Part shown: positions 23,722-34,952 of the stretch, in pieces
Layout: each line of letters opens with the position of its first letter
How positions within the stretch are numbered: position 1 is the first letter of the stretch
The notes under the pieces: model-generated
Seen by the model: only the letters and a program-made list of their open reading frames with translations
What the model was told of the DNA's origin: nothing
The model's database searches: none
Program-made: the position numbers and the translations under genes
Source of the DNA: Lichtheimia corymbifera B2541
Lineage: Eukaryota > Mucoromycota > Mucoromycetes > Mucorales > Lichtheimiaceae
Reading direction: 5' to 3'
Length of the DNA stretch: 64,000 nt
Assembly: GCA_000697475.1 (NCBI GenBank)
Contig: JNEU01000726.1
Location: forward strand, 80,273-144,272

Positions 23722-23931
23722 ACTTTTGTGCATAAGCAGCAGCAATCGATTTTATTATTACGCATGTACATGAATATCATTTTCAACCCGCTACATTAAG
23801 CATATACAAAGAATACCATGTGATTAAATCTAGACAACATGTGTTGTTTCTTTTACTCTAAATACAAATTGCTTGAGCAGATGAGGTTGTTTGTGAATGA
23901 AAAAAGTGTTGTATAATGTGGCAATGGATGA

Positions 23932-25803
23932 TTAGACTTTGGCAAGGAATTTTCGAGATATGCGAAATCGTAAAATGACCAAGAGAAGCGTACAGAAAAA
24001 CGCCATGATACCAGTGAAGATCTTGTACGTGAGAAATGGTTCAATGCTTGATACTCTTTCAATGGCACTGGCAATGGGGGAACCAAAGAGACCAGGAACA
24101 ATGCTGACCATGAGTAATGAAAATGCGTATGGGTATTTTTCCACGCCCACTACTACGACTGTGATTGGACTGCCTTTAAAATGGAAAGAGATCGCATAAG
24201 CACACACTATGTACAAGGGATGATGAATGATGACTTACACAAGGCGAAAAAGGATCCGCCAAACAAGCCAAAAACAACAACGTAGGCCATCATGCTACCG
24301 TAGTCGTATGCAAAAGTCCAAATAAGAAACGTAGAGAGGCATGACATTAGAGCATAAAGTATGTTGGTATTCACACATCCAAAGCGATCAGCCAACACTC
24401 TAAAAGAACAACTATTTAGTAAGCTCGGCTCGTAACGATGAGTACGTTCGTTTACATACCCAGCTATGATACGTCCCACAAAGTTGGCAGAGGAGAGTAC
24501 AGCGAGTAAGGCTGTTCCTTGAGAAGCGTTCAAACCAATATGGGTAGCGTAGGCTAAATAGGAAACCATGATAAGTATTTTTTAAAGTGGTGTTACGTAT
24601 ACTCTCACTCACAAGGGACAAAGAAAAGAGGGATGAATAAATAAAGGATCTGGAACAATGCTGCCGCAGCCCATAATGAAAAGGTGCCGTCTTTGTAGAG
24701 AGCCGGTTGAAAAAAGTCGCCCATGCCGGTCAACTTTGACTTGATTTGTGTTCTTTCTCTCACTAGCAAGCAGGCACTCAAGTTGAATACCAAAAAGATC
24801 AATCCCATGATACGAAACGTCCTAAGTGGTGATTGATCATTTAGGATTGGTACTTTTTTACATGCCCAAACACATGCTGACATACCATGAAGCACCCAGC
24901 TTTTGATTGACACCCGTCATGATAAATGGGATAACGAGACCACCGATACCGGTTGAGCTGGCAATCATTGCCATGGCAGTGCTTCTCCGCTTACGGAACC
25001 ATTGAGGTGTAACACGCATCGCGATCTAATGGATAAAGTTCTCAGGTGGTAAGTCATCATATAGTTCCATGCGAGGGGTGACAAATTACCGCATAAATAA
25101 TAGCATTGCCCATGCCTGTGCATACGCCAAGTGCGAGATAAAGATGCCAGATCTACATTGAGTAGTTTCTTAGAGGACTGAAAATTACAGAGAGAGAGAG
25201 AGAGAGTGAAAAAATTTACCTCAGAGGCTGAACCAGCAGCTTCCATTCCAGCGGTGTAGAGCACAGTAGCAAGTAGCAATGCAAAACGTGTGCCAAGAAC
25301 AAGTTCAAAGATACGACTGAATAAGCTTCCACCAAAAGTAAACACCAGAATTAGAGTGCTGACAAAACTGAGTTGCACGGTGGATGATGCACCAAAAATA
25401 TTTTGTTCATAGTAATCTTGCATGACACCTAGCGTATAGAAGATAGGATGTTATTTCAACCACCTAGCAAGATGATTGAGGTTTCCCCTAATTGATTTCA
25501 AAAGGTATAACTATATAACCTACCCCAGCTAAAGATAGTGCCAAAGACAGTAAAAAGCGAAAGAAATGATCCAAGCACAACAAGCCATCCATAACCGCCA
25601 TCAGGTGGTGATTGATCATGTCCAGCGTAAGATTGCGTTTTTTCATCGTGTGTGCCTTGCTTTTCTTCTTGATCAACATCATCATTGCAAGCGGTATCAT
25701 CGCTATGATTGCTTTCGCATCTTGATGCAATTGAAAGGCTTTGAGAAGATCGAGTCTCTTGTTGCTGCGGATCGGTACTGGTGATGGTGCTGGTGGTCGT
25801 CAT
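23932..25803 (-). CDS. MFS monocarboxylate-transporter-like (MCT/MCH family) permease
   Basis: Predicted plasma- or vacuolar-membrane carrier of the MCT/Mch branch of the major facilitator superfamily; substrate unknown. Eight exons: 25524-25803, 25220-25428, 25090-25152, 24886-25025, 24613-24821, 24460-24553, 24239-24399, 23932-24173; 465 residues. After a charged cytosolic N-terminus comes the family signature PPDGGYGWLVVLGSFLS at TM1, followed by hydrophobic segments consistent with 12 TM helices. Conserved MFS patterns include WFRKRRSTAMAMIASSTGIGG and GRIIAGYVLADRFG-type loops. It converges with CEG1, the stops being about 210 bp apart. Fungal Mch proteins are often not true monocarboxylate carriers, so the substrate should not be assumed. 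Confidence 0.9.
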
Positions 25804-26660
25804 GATCCGCCGCCGCTCAGGTGAAAAAACAAACGCAAAAGAAAGGGAATCAAAATGGGATTATTCTAGCGGATCGCCGATGTTGTTGGTCGATTTGTGT
25901 CACAGTAACCATGCATGTCCGCAAACCAGGTTTCGCTTGGCGGGGGATCGTTTTCCCCCTCACTCCTCCCACTCTTTTTGATTCAAGCATATGAATCAAT
26001 AGCTGGCAAATGCGGATATTATTTTAGGCTTTGCACTCGAGTCGAGCGTTTCTGATCTCTCTCTACGCCCAAGCTCGTTTGCAATTATTGATCCATGAAA
26101 CTATCAAGGATAGTATAGCACATGCCAGTCATTCGAATGGAAAGGTTAGTATGTGGTTATCTTCTTTTTCATGATGATGAAGGATGACGTGTGTGTCTTA
26201 GGGTTCTCATGTGGTCATTCAAGCATTGATGAAAAATGCAAAAGATCATCCCCGGTAAAAGAGATGCTCAAGGTAACAACAAGAAGGAAAGCGGATCGAA
26301 GAGTCGATCGCCATCATGATCATGGTGGGGTAAAAATCTGAGAATACGAAAGCGGTGAGGAGAATACCGGGAATTCACTGTATGACATCGTTGCAGGATG
26401 ACAAAATGTCACAGATAAATGTTTATTATAAATCATCAGCAACACCGCTCCAGGGACATGATCATTCTTTGTATCGCTTAGAGCCTCAATTTGCTGCTTT
26501 TTTTCTAACTGCGAATATACAAAGGTAGGATATAACATATAGCTTGTTGATGATGATGCCAAGCATATCCCTTTGTAGCACAACATGCGATGCAATTGCG
26601 TTTTCTTCTGAGTACCGCACAAACACAATGATCGAGAATTACCATCTGTGGCGAAAAGCG

Positions 26661-26804
26661 ATGATCCATTTCTTCCCGGTTACTATGTAGGTAGTGCGTT
26701 ATCAAAGATTGAGTGCCATCTACTTCCAAACGTGATGATCCCATTTCTTCCCGGTTACTAATAGGTAGTGCGTTATCAAAGATCGAGTCCCATCTACTTC
26801 CGAA
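26661..26804. repeat. Two-copy tandem repeat, about 74 bp
   Basis: The stretch beginning ATGATCCATTTCTTCCCGGT at 26661 recurs at 26735 with a handful of differences, through GGTAGTGCGTTATCAAAGAT and CATCTACTTCC. The two copies are directly adjacent. No coding role seen. Confidence 0.85.
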
Positions 26805-27556
26805 TGGTCTAAAAAATGCCATTATCGATGATGGTTATCAGAGCAGTCCAACTTCGCGTAAATCAAAACCCACGTGTATCCATCCCAAGCCTGAATACAC
26901 ATGATTCTGAGAATGAATGCACATGATGATACAACTTACTGGCAAATTTTCTTCGTTAGCCATGTATTCAACTCGCATTCCGATGTCAATTCAACATACA
27001 TTTGGCACATTAATAGACTGAGTAGTGATGATGTGGATGTTATTCTCTAAGCAAAAGTCATCTTGTTTGGCATGTAGTGTCCCACTACTAAACCAGCTTT
27101 CCATCGCTTTGGGTCGGGGGATCATTTCCCCGCCTACAGCGCGTCCGGAACTTGGCGTATTTTGATAACGCTATACATGAGCAAATTGATCATTGAGTAT
27201 CCTTGTGCTGCCATTATTTGAAAAGGGTACGGGCTTAAGTGCACTGATAATAAAAGGTCACGATGACATGTTATTGCTCCCATTCCTACCCACAAAAGAG
27301 TCCGTGTGAAATAGAGGTTCTGCATTGAATGCCGAGCCCGTGGGATCGTAAGTTTTAATTACCTGAGCCCCTTTAGAGAAGATTGATCACCGTGTATCAT
27401 GATTGAAAAGGGTGGCTTGTGACCCAATGTTCATGTCTTCTCAGTAAGGGGGATCAATTACATAATAGCGTTTTTGGTAATCAAGAGCTACGTATATGAT
27501 CATGCTATAAACGCAAGCAGCGGTCGCTAGGAATTGGTAACCAGGGGCATTAAGGA

Positions 27557-27832
27557 AGCTGTCAATCCGATTGTGTCACCATGCGCTGTCAGGGCTGAAA
27601 ATGATGCTTTACTAAAGATTAGATTTGCATGAAAGGATGCCAACAAAGTAATTGCCTGGTCATGGAAACACCATGTAACAGTTGTTACAGAACCGCATTT
27701 GTATGACAAAATTGGCTCTTGCTGGTCGTCTTAGTAATATACTGGCCACAACATTATATGCCTAATTCAAGTCAATTACACTTTTTTACACGTTTACCAA
27801 GGTTGCATGGTGACACAATCGGATTGACAGCT
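27557..27832. mobile_element. MITE-like element with 28-bp perfect terminal inverted repeats
   Basis: The 28 bases at 27557-27584, starting AGCTGTCAATCCGATTGTGT, recur exactly in reverse complement at 27805-27832. A GGGGC pentamer lies just outside each end, also inverted, but with 9 bp of extra spacing on the left. The 276-bp unit has no coding frame of note. Short length and terminal repeats suit a miniature inverted-repeat transposable element. A target-site duplication is not evident, so a stable hairpin with another role is possible. Confidence 0.55.
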
Positions 27833-28436
27833 GCCCCTATTCCGAGCACCGATTTCCAATGGCCATTTGCATAATGTAGTCAGCTGTGTATAAATCTCTT
27901 TTGATCCATGCAACCACTCGAGATCTATCAAGACCATCGCTATGAAGATTGGAACCCATTTAATTCCTTCTTTTGCTGTACGTTTATTTATGATGTTGAT
28001 ATAAGGGGATCTGTGATGTAAGTGTGGGGATCTATAGGCTATAGTAAAATGTGTCGCCTAAGCCAACTTTGCATCTTGCACGGGAGCTAGCTACATCAAA
28101 AGTAGTGTGGGTATGTGTTTCCTTACGCAAGACGAGAAAAAAAAGCCAGTAGCACGATGGTAACCGCGACAATGAAATAGGAAGAAACAATGGACGACTG
28201 AATATGACCACAAAGACCAGCTCTCATTCACGGGAGGGTTACAAAGAAGGATCTTCACCATGGTACTCGCGTCAACTTCGGCTTGAAAGTATCATCAAAC
28301 AAAGGGCGACAGATTGGCTGAGCACCTTCACCAGTTGTAGTACTGAACCCAATATCATGCGGACTTGATCATGGGGTACTAGTCTTGACACCTCTTCCTC
28401 TTCTCCTCCAACAACCTGTTCACCCGACCCGACACA

Positions 28437-29540
28437 ATGAGCGATTCCGAAGAAGACTACATGTCCGAAAAGTATCTTATTCAAGCTGAACAGCATGAAA
28501 AGAAGCAGCCACAAACATACAGCGAACGAAGAAAGCAGGCAACTCGTGAGCATGAGCGCAAGGCCTACATTGCACCACGTGCGCAAATGGAGAAAAAGGC
28601 GCGTGAAGAAGGATTGAACCAGTCTGTTAGCGAAGACAACAAGGGCATGCAAATGTTGATGAAGATGGGATTCAAGTAGGTGAATGCTCTTTTGTCGTTG
28701 CAAGATCCTTTTTATTGACGATCCTTTTCTTAACAGGAAGGGTATGGCACTGGGCAAGTCAGGTGATGGCATGACGACACCTATAGCTGTCGAGATGAAG
28801 CAAGGTACGTGAGGAATATACATCATAGAGAGTGGATTCTTGCTCAAACTGGGGAGATTAGGTCGTGGTGGCATTGGAACCAAACGTGCGCTTGAAGAAG
28901 AAGCGAAGGAACAAGAAGCAAAGAGACCCAATATTGATCCTGAAGAGTACCGTGAATTGATGGCACAACGAGTCAAGGAAGCCCAGCGTATGCGTCGTTC
29001 AAGAGCTGCAGCATCTTTGATAGAAAAACTTGATAAGGATAAGGTATGGGGCTTGCATCATCATTCTCGAGCACTATCATATTTATATTGACTGATCACA
29101 TTTCATTAGGGCATCGAGGTAAGAATCCGCAAGCTCAAAATCTATTTGGGGCTCACCACCGGCTTTTGCAGATGAATATATTATGGATCTTCAATATACC
29201 CGAGAAAACTGAGGATGAGCAAGGGAATCACGAACAAGAAAAGGACAATGACGAGGTATCTGGCGAGGATGACAAAGCTGAGGAGGAACCATTACCGTAC
29301 CCTGAAGAAGAGATGGAAGCGCTCAAAGCATTGCCGGTAAGGAAGAGAATTTGTGTGTGTGTGTGTGTGACCTTTACTGAAGTGTGTAAACTAATGCATA
29401 CTCAGCTTGAAGAGCGATTAGAGCGACTGGTATCTTATTTAAGGAATGAGCACACGTACTGTTTTTGGTGCGCTGTCAAGTACAATGATCAACAAGATCT
29501 TGACGAGAATTGTCCTGGGCCTGAAGAAGATGATCACTAG
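28437..29540 (+). CDS. GPATCH11: G-patch domain protein, GPATCH11-like
   Basis: Nuclear G-patch protein; G-patches activate DEAH-box RNA helicases, and animal GPATCH11 is linked to splicing and kinetochores. Exons 28437-28675, 28737-28804, 28862-29043, 29110-29118, 29172-29336, 29406-29540; 265 residues. Start MSDSEEDYMSEKYL is the family N-terminus. The G-patch runs MLMKMGFKKGMALGKSGDGM to GRGGIG, split over three exons. The C-terminal DUF4187-type domain is nearly invariant: RLERLVSYLRNEHTYCFWC...YNDQQDLDENCPG, ending EDDH, with the CxxC pair. The fourth exon is only 9 nt (GIE). Its inclusion restores a KGIE-MNILWIFN match to the family, but skipping it also keeps frame. The gene converges with the Rab gene; stop codons are 27 bp apart. 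Confidence 0.9.
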
Positions 29541-29567
29541 ACACATGTCCATTTGCTTTATTGCCGT

Positions 29568-30449
29568 TCAACAACATCCTCCACTATTGTTTGCATTCGA
29601 TTCTTCTAATTGTATCCTTTCATCTTCCTCGAGATCTGGCGATCCATGTTGCTCTTCGATATCCAAGATAGACTTGATCAGGAACTTGGCAGCTTCGTCA
29701 ATGTTGGTATTGTCCTTGGCAGATGTCTCGAACCTATGATGTAGCATATTATCAATAAACCATTTTTTTGCACTCTACAAGCTAGTTCACCTTACCATTT
29801 AATAAAACCATGCTTTTCACACAACTCATCCATTTCTGCCGGATTGACATGTTGACCGTGGCCATCATTGACGAGATCACTCTTGTTTGCCAGCAGGACA
29901 ACGGGAATTCGGCCACCGCCCCATGCTTCTGGTAATGATACTTTTGCATCGATATCGTCCTTCCATTTTGTAACACCTTCAAACGTGGATTGACGTGTAA
30001 GATCACATACAACAAATGCACCAAGAGCAGCCTTGTAATAAACACGCGTCATGTTGCCGAATCGTTCTTGGCCAGCAATATCCCACAATTGCAACCTTAC
30101 AATGATCTCGGGTGACCATTGAATGACCTTGAGTGCAAAATCAACTCCGATCTAGCACAGGAGAAAGAGCGAAGGGTATCAGTTGCAAGAGAAAGGAACA
30201 CGTGTCATAGAATAGGTCGAGTCTAGTTATTCACCATGGAACAAACAACATACTGTGGATTTATAGTTGCTCGAAAATATATTGTGCACATAACGTCGAA
30301 TGATGGAGGTCTTGCCAGTGCCGAGATCACCAACGACCAGAATCTTGTAAAGGTATTCTCGTGGTTCACTCTTTGAATACGGAGAAATTAAAAAGTGTGA
30401 ATATGCTTCTTTATGTAGAATGTTGTGTGTGTTTTGATATTCATACCAT
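29568..30449 (-). CDS. Rab32/38-like small GTPase
   Basis: Membrane-traffic GTPase; Rab32/38 proteins act at mitochondria- or lysosome-related organelles in animals. Exons 30447-30449 (ATG only), 30254-30370, 29796-30151 and 29568-29733 give 213 residues. Motifs: P-loop GDLGTGKTS, switch I around YKSTIGVDFALK, switch II WDIAGQERFGNMTRVYYKAA (IAGQ in place of the usual TAGQ is diagnostic for Rab32/38), LLANKSDL, FETSAKD and a C-terminal SGGCC for double geranylgeranylation. The first coding exon consists solely of the start codon: ATG is followed at once by GTATGA. No other in-frame ATG precedes the P-loop, so the intron is required. Confidence 0.92.
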
Positions 30450-30586
30450 TATATAAGAAAAAATGTACAGTGAAAAAGGTGTGAAAGTAAGTGTGCGTGT
30501 GTAAAGAAAAAGGATAAAAGGGGAACAAGGAGGAGCGGAGTTAGGTCATCGCTGATAGCGTTTGCATGGCTAAGGTGTTTCACACG

Positions 30587-33349
30587 TCATGCTTCATCCA
30601 TGCCACCGGCACTTTCTCTACCAGTCGCATACACTAACCGATTCCACACTCGTTGAACAGCGGCACTTGCCTAGACACAAACATCATTTAGGAACACATA
30701 TATATACCCCCATCCATAGCCATACTCTGAGAGACTTACCCTTATGCGAGGCAAAACACCTGTAGATCGACCACCTATTTTACGAGCGAGTGAATACCAA
30801 CCAAATAAAGACATCACAGGACATTACTAACCTATTCGACGATTCATTACTTGCAGGTGACGAATGATTTCCTTGATCGTTTGCTAACAATAAATAAACA
30901 TTCCATTTAGCCGTGGACCTTTGTATTCATGATCAATGTTACCTGTTCCCGCAGCATTTCCAGTTCCCGGCCTCCGATAGCTGCATCCACCAATTGAATT
31001 TGCGCTAATAGCTCATCATAATCATCATGATCTCGCTGCTGAAACGCACTCGCAGGGTTTTCAATCACTCGTAGTAATTGCTCAAGGATATTCTCAGGTT
31101 CTACGCAAGGTAATGGATATTCTTCCTCCGCCTTTTCTTCCTCTTCTTGCTGCTGTTGCTCCTGCTCCTGCTCATTGATATCTTCCATTTCCCTGTCAGC
31201 AATAGGTGTTCCTGCAATAGACATGGCATCGACTGTATCTGAATGCATGGTTGATACGGACATGTAGCTGTCAGTTCTCGTGAGTCCTGTTGGAGCTGTT
31301 TGGTATGATGATGATCCTGAGCTGTTATCACTGCAAGTGCCATTAGGTGTATTGTTATTGGAGGTGGTTGTCGTCGTCGTAGTTTCTTGAGTAGGTAATG
31401 ATGATGATGATGATGGTGGTGGTGATGGCTGAAATACATGTCGATTTGCATACATGACGGCTGTTAAACCGATCATACGCCGAAGATACACTGAGCGAGC
31501 ATACGTTGGTTTGAGCGCGTGGATTAATTGACATTGAAGTATGATGGATGTAAATCGTGAGCATAAGTCAGCCGCCAATTGTAAGAGCTAATCCATCCAT
31601 GTAAGTTTGCCTATTCTGCTATTACCCTCTCTTTTTCAACGTACCTCATTCTTCCACGTTGCCTTATCCAATACCGATAAACAGGATTCGATACCATCTT
31701 GCAGATCTCGTCTCACAATATTACCAATGGAGCGATCCAAAGATATCTGTAGCAGTAGTCGTATAATATATCCAATTCCCACTTGTTGATAAGCTTCGGG
31801 CCTAAACAATGAATACCCCCATCAGCTGGTTTTTCATCACTTTTTCCTATGCCACCCAAACTTACCATGTCCGTACAGAGTAACCAAACAAGCGCAAGAT
31901 ATACGATAATTGGATGATAGGGATCCGTTGTTCTCCTGGTTGATCAGACCAATCTTCCAAAAAGAGCAGTGGATTATTCGAGGACCGAGGAATCTCGCCA
32001 TCTTCCTTTGCCATTTCTGATTTGACAGCCCCATAGTTTTTGAGCACATAAATAAACTCGTCCATCTCAATATGCCGATTGGTGTTGCGTTTGCTTCCTA
32101 ATTCGTTGCTTGGAACATAGGCTGCGGGCTCAGGACCCTGTTCATGATACATGCATTGGTCAGTCGGATACTTTGATTCACATCATCTGTGTTGTTACTT
32201 GCCAAGTTTTTCCATAGTGCATTGAGCGTTTCATACGCATGATGGGCAACCAATTGATCTTCTTCAAATGCCACTAACGTTTTGATAATATCATAGATGA
32301 GACAAAGTTGCCTTGTAAATACCGATCAGCTTACCAACTTGGAATAGCCATTGATACAGATGATGTGGAGGCCATTCACGACGATACCAAGCTCGAAGAC
32401 AACCACTGCTTAGCATGAATTTGCGACCCGAGGCACCTATACAAAATAATAACTCAACCCTCTATTCCTTTCCACGATCATCGATAGATACTTACTGGAA
32501 GAGAATTCAAAGATGGAATTCTCGCGCTGTCGAGTTGTATCTTGTAGTAAAGGATAATTGTCATCCACCCACAAAGGATCTGGCAACTAAGTATCCCATC
32601 ACCCATCAATACCTTCCATTGATGTATCCACCCTACAAAGGAACCTACTTTGCACCTTCGCCGAAAGAATCGATATTCGGTCTTATTGTCATTCTGTGCT
32701 GGGCTATAATTGAAGACCTAGATCAACACGTCAATATGATATAACACGTGCATGGAAGGTGCAATGAAGAAAAGGGTACCTGGTACGATCCCCCAATGTT
32801 ACCTCTTTAAGTCTTTCATGCCTTTCTTCATCCAACACTTGTGCGGTTGATGCCAGAATATCGCCAATGCCCACTTCGCTGACATTATCCGAATGATCGC
32901 TATCCAATAGATCCTGTCGTTCACGTAGTTCTGGCTTGACCGATTCTTCTTCACTGGATAAGGATTTTCCATCATCCTCGTCGTCTGTTGCAGGTGCATC
33001 GTTGAGTTGGGCAAATAACTGTAAAAGAACCGCGTTTTAGTTGCGCGCGTGAGTCGTGATAGATACGTATTCAGAACTGAATACCACTATTTACCAGTTG
33101 AAGCTGATCACTCTTGTCAACAAATTGCGACCTTTGACGCTTGGCAGAAATGAGCGTGTCGATCGATTCCACTTCTGGCAACTTTGCATTGGGACGCTTT
33201 CTGCTCTTGTATTTATGGACAACAACACGTTCCTCGTTGTAGTCGTTGTCGTTGTCGTCGTCGTCGTTGTCGTCGTCGTTTTCTTCATGACCAGTGCGGT
33301 TTTCTGTGCATTCGGAGACACGAATGCGGTGACTACGTCGTAGCTCCAT
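30587..33349 (-). CDS. Probable SLF2/Nse6-like (CANIN-type) Smc5-6 cofactor
   Basis: Twelve in-frame exons: 33095-33349, 32780-33018, 32649-32703, 32496-32586, 32335-32436, 32203-32273, 31866-32137, 31645-31801, 30943-31587, 30832-30883, 30740-30774, 30587-30670; 685 residues. The N-terminus (MELRRSHRIRVSE) is followed by an acidic N/D/E region. The central helical core includes LPDPLWVDDNYPLL, SGRKFMLSSGCLRAWY, WPPHHLYQWLFQVVAFEEDQ and SYILRLFGYSVRTWPEAYQQ. The arrangement (a leading acidic part, then the LSSGCL and QWLFQV helices) resembles the CANIN region of SLF2 and Nse6, which recruit Smc5-6 to DNA lesions. A late insert is rich in T, S, N, Q and E. Intron 6 is best read as GC-AG. Identity rests on remote pattern similarity; gene structure is firmer than product. 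Confidence 0.6.
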
Positions 33350-33559
33350 GGTGTTGATTAGGGTGAAAGAGGAAAGTGGAAGAGGAGTGTGATATCAAGC
33401 AACCAAGAGGTCAAGAAGGTTGACAGCCGCCGTTAGAAAAAAAAAAGCCCAATCCATATCAAGATATCAAGCCGACAAATGACTTTAGTGATTTTTTTTT
33501 TCATGTAAACGCAAAACTACAACTACAACTAAAGAATGTGATAATGATAAAAAAGATGT

Positions 33560-34952
33560 TTAGTACGCTTCAGTAGGGGTTGCTTCTTTTTGAGTATTCT
33601 TGTAGTGGCTAGCCAAGGCTGACATGGGAGCAAGGCTAGCAAGGATAGGCAATTTGGATGATAACTCATTCATGACATGAGCTCTATTCTCTTGTGCAAG
33701 TGAACGATAAAAGATGACTTGATTATGCATGGACTGAACTGAACGTTGCAATAAAGGCATAATGACGGTATTCTGGGATACAGCAAGCACATTACGAGCA
33801 CGTTCTACTGGAGTCAATCCAGGTTTTTCGAGTTCTTGTTGCAAGATATCATATTCTTGATGAGCCAATTGAATCAAGGGTTGGACTACCAGGGATTGAA
33901 GCGGTTCAGGTAATTGGGTCTTGTAAGCTTCCAAGTGCTCAAGAAGCATTTGCATTTGATGCACGAGCCATTGACTCATTCGAGCTTCTTCTTCTTCTTC
34001 ACCAGCATTTCTATGCTTTTTCTTGTTTTTGAGATTCAAGGTGATTCTCCTGGCAATACGGCCTGATAGAGAATTGGCAATACGATACATGCGTAACAAT
34101 TGATAGTAGGTGGGTGTCGTATCATCATTATCATCACCATCCTCGCTTAGACGTTTTCCATCTTTTGGATCAATCAACTCCTCCTCCTCATTGTTGTTGT
34201 CATCATCATCACTTTCATCTGCAGGAAAGTATTGATCCAACACAGCTTCGAGATTATCCATCACAAGCCCTACCGATGCGGGTGCACGGATCTTGCGTAC
34301 GGTGCTTGAGATACGGCAACGGATTTCATCTGCCATCAAATGCGGAGCTTGTGCCAAATCCTTACTGGATCCATTCACAATCAATGGACATTGCTGCTCA
34401 AGCAAATCCAGGGATCGATGACCAATATCATTGGCAAATTGCAATTGTGTACTCCAACGACTCTCATAATTGACATAGGGTGCGGTGCGATTATAAAGAG
34501 CACAAAGGGTACGACCAGCCAATCTCCCAAGTGCGTGTTGCTCCATTGTCTTTTGTGCTCCTGAAAGACTATCTTGAACAATGGGGATGGATGTCAGCCG
34601 AGAAAAAAAGCTGCTCGAACGTTGTTGAGATGGAATAGGGTGGTCACTGATGCTGGATGAGGAGGACGAGGTTGTGGATGACAGCATGTCTTGCATATAC
34701 TCGCCATTGTTTTCATGATGTGGATATCCATTGACAACCCCATTGCTCCTTGCGGTTGTAGCCGCCGCCGCTGGTGGCAGTTCATACTCCTTGATCTCAT
34801 CCTCTTGGTGAATTTGGTATCCATTCACACTATCCATGCTGCTACGTGCCTGGATATCGTCGTCTAATATATATGCGTGTGTTCATATCGCATGGTCCAA
34901 GACGACATGAGTCCATCCTACCTGAATATTCAAACCAGTCTCCAGCGGCCAT
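33560..34952 (-). CDS. Probable perilipin-like lipid-droplet protein
   Basis: Exons 34922-34952 and 33560-34863 give 444 residues. The first exon encodes MAAGDWFEYS and joins to DDDIQARSSMDSVNGYQ. Central segment SFFSRLTSIPIVQDSLSGAQ is followed by about 25 residues and then a helical SLDLLEQQCPLIV block. This order (hydrophobic-amphipathic 'P-I-V' helix, then a block ending in 'LE..CPL') is how fungal and animal perilipins look. Long amphipathic helices follow (QWLVHQMQMLLEHLEAYKTQ; LVVQPLIQLAHQEYDILQQE), interrupted by an acidic D/N/E insert. No transmembrane segment and no enzyme motif. If right, it would coat lipid droplets and restrain lipolysis. Alternative: another amphipathic, helix-rich protein. 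Gene model is firm, function tentative. Confidence 0.5.

Larger units (their letters stand above)
25804..28436. other. Gene-poor 2.6 kb region with repeat relics
   Basis: No convincing gene. It contains a two-copy about 74-bp tandem duplication (26661-26804) and a MITE-like 28-bp inverted-repeat pair (27557-27832), both listed separately. Several open frames of 60-105 residues have no recognisable motif. The last few hundred bases are the GPATCH11 promoter with a CT-rich start region. Confidence 0.55.

Noticed and set aside
28272..28976. Open frame of about 234 codons on the - strand
   Set aside because: Antisense to the first three GPATCH11 exons, whose splicing and domain match are convincing; the antisense product looks like random hydrophobic sequence.
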